64,000 nucleotides of DNA from Thiosocius sp963753845 (GTDB lineage Bacteria; Pseudomonadota; Gammaproteobacteria; Chromatiales; Chromatiaceae): contig CAVWEI010000036.1 in NCBI GenBank assembly GCA_963753845.1, positions 124,001 to 188,000 of the forward strand. Reading direction: 5' to 3'. Shown here one piece after another: positions 60,102 to 64,000 of this stretch. The notes beneath the pieces are model-generated. The model ran no database searches. It worked only from the letters and a program-made list of their open reading frames with translations, and was not told the DNA's origin. A program made the translations under genes and the position numbers. How positions within the stretch are numbered: the stretch's first letter is position 1; each line of letters begins with the position of its first letter.

Positions 60102-61079
60102 TCATACGACACCTGCGCGCAGCAGGTCGTGCATGTTGAGTGCCCCGCACAGACGTTCATCGGCGTCGATGACCAGCAGGGCATTGATCTTCTTCTCTTC
60201 CATCAGATTGAGTGCCTCGACCGCAAGGCGGTCTGGTGCGATGCGCTTGCCGCCGGGGATCATGACCTCGGAGATCCTGGCCGCGCGCACATCGATACCG
60301 CGGTCGAGGCAGCGGCGCAGATCGCCATCGGTGAAGATCCCGACCGCGTGGCCATCGCCGCCGACCACGGCGGTCATGCCCAGACCCTTGGCGGTCATCT
60401 CCATCAGGGCATCGCGCAACGGCGCATCCTCCGTGACTACCGGGATTCGCTCGCCCTTGTGCATGATGTCCTGAACGCGCAGCAGCAGGCGGCGGCCGAG
60501 GCTGCCTCCGGGGTGCGAGAGGGCGAAGTCCTCGGCCGTGAAGTCGCGCGCCTCGAGCAGGGCAATGGCGAGCGCGTCGCCCATCACGAGTGCGGCCGTC
60601 GTGCTGGCCGTGGGTGCGAGATCCAGCGGGCAGGCCTCCTTGGCCACGCTGACATCGAGATTCACATCGGCCTCGCATGCCAGGGTGGAATCCGGTTTGC
60701 CGGTCATACTGATCAGTGGTGCGCCCATGCGCTTGATCAGGGGCAATATGGTCACGATCTCGTTGGTCTCACCCGAATTGGAGAGCGCCAGGACCACGTC
60801 GGACGGTGTAATCATACCCAGGTCGCCGTGGCTGGCTTCCCCGGGGTGGACGAAGAATGCCGGGGTCCCGGTACTCGCGAGGGTGGCGGCGATCTTGCCG
60901 CCGATATGGCCGGACTTGCCCATGCCGGTCACCACGATCCGGCCCCTGCAGGCCAGCATGAATTTGCAGGCGGCAACGAAATCCGCGTTGATGCGTGCCT
61001 CCAGGGCCTGGATCGCCGAGGTCTCTATGGCGATCACGTTGATCCCCGTCTTACATAGCTCTGCCGCCGTCGAACCCAT
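60102..61079 (-). CDS. kdsD: Arabinose-5-phosphate isomerase KdsD
   Basis: A 325-residue enzyme that makes arabinose-5-phosphate from ribulose-5-phosphate for KDO. The SIS domain has VTGMGKSGHIGGKIAATLAS and HGDLGMITPSDVVLALSNSG, and two CBS domains follow from about residue 205. I start at MGSTAAELC (61079) because a GGAG site lies just upstream; an earlier ATG-type start at 61115 overlaps the antiporter gene. Confidence 0.95.
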   Translation of the reverse strand: MGSTAAELCKTGINVIAIETSAIQALEARINADFVAACKFMLACRGRIVVTGMGKSGHIGGKIAATLASTGTPAFFVHPGEASHGDLGMITPSDVVLALSNSGETNEIVTILPLIKRMGAPLISMTGKPDSTLACEADVNLDVSVAKEACPLDLAPTASTTAALVMGDALAIALLEARDFTAEDFALSHPGGSLGRRLLLRVQDIMHKGERIPVVTEDAPLRDALMEMTAKGLGMTAVVGGDGHAVGIFTDGDLRRCLDRGIDVRAARISEVMIPGGKRIAPDRLAVEALNLMEEKKINALLVIDADERLCGALNMHDLLRAGVV

Positions 61080-61098
61080 TGCGTTTTTCTCCTCCGAG

Positions 61099-62076
61099 TC
61101 AGGCGGCGACCGCATGCGACTGCCACAGTATCCAGCCCTGGTAGGCGATGAAGCAGGACAGCAGCAGGCCTCCCTCGAGCCGGTTGATGGTGCCGTGGGA
61201 GTGCATGGTACGTCCCATCACGAACAGCGCCAGCGTCAGAGCCAGCATCACCAGCATGTCGCGATTGACCACCTCGGGTGGGATGGCGCCGGGGGCCAGC
61301 AGCCCCGGGATGCCCAGCACGGCGGTCAGGTTCCAGATGTTGGAGCCGACCACATTGCCTATCGCCAGGTCGTGCTCGTTTTTCAGGGCACTCATGATGC
61401 TTGCCGCCAGTTCCGGCAGGCTTGTCCCTATCGCCACGATCGTGAGGCCGATCACCAGTTCGCTGACACCGAACGCGGTCGCGATCTCGACCGCGCCCCA
61501 TACCAGCATGCGCGAGCTGATGATCAGGACAACCAGCCCGACGGCGACCCAGGCGATCGAGGCTGACGCCGTGAGCCCTGTCGGGATCTCGGCCTCCATC
61601 TCGGCCGCCAGCGGGTCGTTGTCGCGTCGGTGCAGGCCGATGCGTACCAGCAGCAACATGGTGGCGACCATGCCGGCCAGCAGCAGGATGCCGTCCAGGC
61701 GGCCGAGCGTATCGTCGCTCAACAATACGAAGGCGCCGGCGCTCACCGCAAGCAGCAGGGGGTATTCACGTCGCAGCATGTCGGATTGCACCGTCAGCGG
61801 GGCGATCAGTGCCGTCATCCCCAAGATGAGTGCGATATTGGCTATGTTCGAACCAATGGCATTGCCGATGGCGATGCCCGGGCTTCCCTGCAGGGCGGCC
61901 ATGGTCGAGACGAGGATCTCCGGCGCCGAGGTGCCGAAGCCGACCACCGTGAGACCGATCAGCAGCGGGGGCACCCCCAGGCTGCGGGCCAATGCGGCTG
62001 AACCGAGCACGAATCGATCCGCACCCCAGACCAGCAGTCCAAGGCCAAACACGATTGAGGCAACGGCGAGCAGCAT
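61099..62076 (-). CDS. Calcium/sodium antiporter, YrbG-like
   Basis: A 325-residue membrane protein with about ten helices in two inverted halves. Each half has an alpha-repeat: GFGTSAPEILVSTMAAL near residue 50 and AIGTSLPELAASIMSAL near 215, with acidic ion-binding residues. The first gene before kdsD is YrbG in E. coli as well. Ion specificity is inferred by family. Confidence 0.92.
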   Translation of the reverse strand: MLLAVASIVFGLGLLVWGADRFVLGSAALARSLGVPPLLIGLTVVGFGTSAPEILVSTMAALQGSPGIAIGNAIGSNIANIALILGMTALIAPLTVQSDMLRREYPLLLAVSAGAFVLLSDDTLGRLDGILLLAGMVATMLLLVRIGLHRRDNDPLAAEMEAEIPTGLTASASIAWVAVGLVVLIISSRMLVWGAVEIATAFGVSELVIGLTIVAIGTSLPELAASIMSALKNEHDLAIGNVVGSNIWNLTAVLGIPGLLAPGAIPPEVVNRDMLVMLALTLALFVMGRTMHSHGTINRLEGGLLLSCFIAYQGWILWQSHAVAA

Positions 62077-62161
62077 GAGGGGTCGGGGGGTTCCGCGGTC
62101 TGGGTGACAGATTCAGGAGCGAGAATTGTCGCGGAAGCGTCGGCCCTTGTCCAAGCTGCTA

Positions 62162-62347
62162 TCAGTCGGCGCGAACCTTGAACTGCCCGCAGCGCGTGCA
62201 ACGGTATCGGTTGACCAGCTTGCCGAGCTTCACGTCGAACACCGATTGCTTGTCCACTGCCCATTTGTGATGGCCGCTTCGACACAGGATATTTCCGCGC
62301 CGGGGCTCGGTAGTCTTGCGCGGTTTAAAGGTTAGAATCTGAGCCAT
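62162..62347 (-). CDS. Small zinc-ribbon-like protein
   Basis: A 61-residue basic protein. Cys22 (LCRSGHHKW) with the following His residues, and Cys50 and Cys53 (YRCTRCGQF), could bind one zinc ion. The ATG at 62347 starts MAQILTFKPRK; longer frames upstream overlap the neighbouring divergent gene. No family name is recognised. It could be a nucleic-acid-binding or regulatory protein. Confidence 0.7.
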   Translation of the reverse strand: MAQILTFKPRKTTEPRRGNILCRSGHHKWAVDKQSVFDVKLGKLVNRYRCTRCGQFKVRAD

Positions 62348-62374
62348 CGATGTGCCTGAGCCGGAAACTGAATC

Positions 62375-62929
62375 TTGCCTGATATTAACCCCGGGAGCCG
62401 GTTGTTGCTTGGGACCGTGGGCTGGGAGCGACCCGATTGGTTGCAGGGCTATTATCCCGATGATCTGCCGCCTGAGTGGCGCCTGGCCTACTACGCGAAC
62501 GACTGCGGCTGCGTGGTGCTGTCCGCCGAGACTTGGGCCCTGGCTGACCCAGAACGGCTGCAGGATCAGCTGCATGAGGCCCAGGGGCGGCTGGTCTATT
62601 TTCTGGAGGCAGTCCTGCCCGGCGGTCCCGGCGGCGCCAATCTGGCCCTTTTCGAGCCGTATCCCGCGGTCCTTCTGGTGGATCGTCCTGACCCCTTGCT
62701 GGCAGGCTTCCCGCAATGGATCGACCAGGGGCCGGGGGTCTGGGTCGATGTTGATTCACCGGCCGCCCTGCTGAGGTGGTCGATTGACAGCATGGACATG
62801 CGCGCATTGCGTACCAGGGCAGAGTCGTTGGGGGCGGGCGTGCGGGCGCTGGTGCTGGACGGCGCGGGGGCGGACCCGGGAGGGGTGCCCCGGCTGCGAG
62901 CCCTGCTGGAAATGTTGGGCAGGGCCTGA
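62375..62929 (+). CDS. Short DUF72-like protein
   Basis: A 184-residue protein whose start, LLLGTVGWERPDWLQGYYP, followed by LPPEWRLAYYANDC, resembles the opening of DUF72 TIM-barrel proteins. The rest is shorter than the usual 230-250 residues and lacks a clear match to later DUF72 motifs. It may be a divergent or reduced member. The TTG at 62375 is the first possible start in frame, 27 bases from the divergent zinc-ribbon gene; the true start is uncertain. Confidence 0.65.
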   Translation: MPDINPGSRLLLGTVGWERPDWLQGYYPDDLPPEWRLAYYANDCGCVVLSAETWALADPERLQDQLHEAQGRLVYFLEAVLPGGPGGANLALFEPYPAVLLVDRPDPLLAGFPQWIDQGPGVWVDVDSPAALLRWSIDSMDMRALRTRAESLGAGVRALVLDGAGADPGGVPRLRALLEMLGRA

Positions 62930-63036
62930 CAACGCGCTTGACGCACTATGGCGGGGTCCGCAGAATCACCCGCTCACTTTCCTGATCGCCCCTGTTCCCA
63001 GCGCACTTTTCTGCGTAAGCGGCTACCTGAAACCGA

Positions 63037-63858
63037 ATGAGCCCATATCCTTCCAATAGTGACACCCTGGTCCGCATCCGTGGATTGAAGTTCTTCCGCG
63101 GATCGCGGGCGATCTTCAATGGTGTCGATATTGATATCCCGCGTGGGGGCGTGACCGCGATAATGGGCCCTTCCGGGACCGGCAAGACGACCCTGCTCAA
63201 GCTGATCGGCGGCCAGCTGATGCCGGACGCAGGCACTATCGAGGTGGATGGTCAGAACGTACATGCCCTGTCCACGCCCGAGCTCTACCGTCTGCGGATG
63301 CGCATGGGGATGCTGTTCCAGAGTGGCGCCCTGCTGACCGATTTGTCGGTGTTCGAAAACGTCGCCTACCCACTGCGGGAACACACCCTGCTCAACGACT
63401 CGATGATCCGCAAACTCGTCCTGTTGAAGCTCGAGGCGGTGGGGCTGCGCGGTGCGCATGGCCTGATGCCGAGCGAGCTGTCCGGGGGGATGGCACGCCG
63501 CGTTGCGCTGGCGCGCGCCATAGCCCTGGACCCGATGATGATCATGTACGATGAGCCGTTCGGCGGGCAGGATCCGATCTCCATGGGCGTATTGGTGCAA
63601 TTGATCCGGCGGCTGAACGATGCGGCGCGCATCACCAGCGTGGTGGTCTCGCATGATGTTGCGGAGGCCTCGCAGATTGCCGACCTGATTTATGTCGTTT
63701 CCAGTGGCAGGGTGATCGAATCCGGATCCCCGCGTGAGCTGCGCGAGAGCGGTGGCGAGTGGACACGCCAGTTCATGGGTGGCCTGCCCGATGGGCCGGT
63801 ACCCTTTCACTACCCGGCCCCGGACCTCGAGAGCGACCTGTTCGGAGACCCGGCGTGA
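63037..63858 (+). CDS. mlaF: Phospholipid ABC transporter ATP-binding protein MlaF
   Basis: A 273-residue ATPase of the Mla system, which keeps outer-membrane lipid asymmetry. Walker A is GPSGTGKTTLLKLIGG, the signature is LSGGMARRVALARA and Walker B is MIMYDEPFGGQDPIS. It is divergent from the kds-lpt operon, the conserved arrangement. The mlaE start overlaps its stop as GTGA. Confidence 0.95.
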   Translation: MSPYPSNSDTLVRIRGLKFFRGSRAIFNGVDIDIPRGGVTAIMGPSGTGKTTLLKLIGGQLMPDAGTIEVDGQNVHALSTPELYRLRMRMGMLFQSGALLTDLSVFENVAYPLREHTLLNDSMIRKLVLLKLEAVGLRGAHGLMPSELSGGMARRVALARAIALDPMMIMYDEPFGGQDPISMGVLVQLIRRLNDAARITSVVVSHDVAEASQIADLIYVVSSGRVIESGSPRELRESGGEWTRQFMGGLPDGPVPFHYPAPDLESDLFGDPA

Positions 63859-64000
63859 CCGAATGGCTGGCCGCTCTGGGACGTCGCGGACTGACATTCG
63901 CCGAGCGCCTGGGACGCGCAAATCTGTTGATGCTGGCGATGCTGCGCGGCCTGCCTCGGCTGATCCGGCGACCGCGGCTGCTGCTGGAGCAGCTGTTTTC
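63855..64000 (+). CDS. mlaE: Phospholipid ABC transporter permease MlaE, 5' part
   Basis: The first 48 residues, cut by the window edge. It begins with GTG and reads TEWLAALGRRGLTFAERLG, the usual N-terminal amphipathic segment of MlaE, followed by a basic stretch. It overlaps mlaF by 4 bases. Confidence 0.85.
   Translation, partial: MTEWLAALGRRGLTFAERLGRANLLMLAMLRGLPRLIRRPRLLLEQLF

Overview
The window looks like the chromosome of a GC-rich, sulfur-oxidising, probably autotrophic gammaproteobacterium, Chromatiales-like or a thioautotrophic symbiont relative. The grounds are a QmoAB-HdrCB electron-transfer module, a Gly/Tyr-rich sulfur globule protein, a CbbQ-type AAA ATPase, a membrane H+-pyrophosphatase with a PPi-type phosphofructokinase, and gammaproteobacterial housekeeping order (leuS-lptE-holA, proA-nadD-rsfS-rlmH, maf-rng-yhdP-nit-tldD-pmbA, kdsD-kdsC-lptCAB-rpoN-hpf-ptsN). 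No rRNA, tRNA, CRISPR array or complete insertion sequence was recognised.

Layout. 0.3-6.4 kb (minus): a small membrane protein, a sulfur globule protein and the operon qmoA-qmoB-hdrC-hdrB with a clear terminator. 7.1-10.7 kb (plus): cbbQ-like ATPase and polA. 11-16.4 kb (minus): alpha/beta hydrolase, engB, moaC, a metallophosphoesterase, ppa and hppA, the last with a one-base frameshift near its 3' end. 16.8-19.3 kb (plus): modABC. 19.3-19.9 kb: a patch of repeats and a decayed IS200/IS605-like element. 20-24.2 kb: PPi-phosphofructokinase, small unknown genes, an adenylate kinase-like protein with a long lysine-rich pentapeptide tail, and a glyoxalase. 24.2-37.4 kb (minus): pmbA, tldD, nitrilase, yhdP, rng, maf, rlmH, rsfS, nadD, proA. 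37.4-44.2 kb: an Anbu proteasome-like protease, divergent from a three-gene operon of transglutaminase/DUF2126, circularly permuted ATP-grasp and alpha-E proteins. 44.2-48.4 kb (minus): holA, lptE, leuS. 48.6-50.5 kb: a hemerythrin-like protein, a YbeL-like zinc ribbon and a spermidine synthase-like protein. 50.5-50.7 kb: a MITE-like element. 51-62.1 kb (minus): one long run from a Na+/Ca2+ antiporter through LPS transport genes, rpoN and a regulatory PTS. 62.2-64 kb: a tiny zinc ribbon, a DUF72-like fragment and the start of the mla operon.

How it fits together. Qmo/Hdr would pass electrons between the sulfite/APS reactions of sulfur oxidation and the quinone or thiol pools. The globule protein would coat stored sulfur. 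PPi released in biosynthesis and sulfur activation can be hydrolysed (ppa), used to pump protons (hppA) or used in glycolysis and the Calvin cycle (PPi-PFK). The rpoN-linked PTS has HPr kinase but no sugar permease here, so it is probably regulatory. The least understood parts are the Anbu/ATP-grasp/alpha-E/transglutaminase locus and the adenylate kinase-like protein with its histone H1-like tail. Four copies of a paired inverted-arm repeat and three copies of a two-hairpin REP-like repeat lie between genes.
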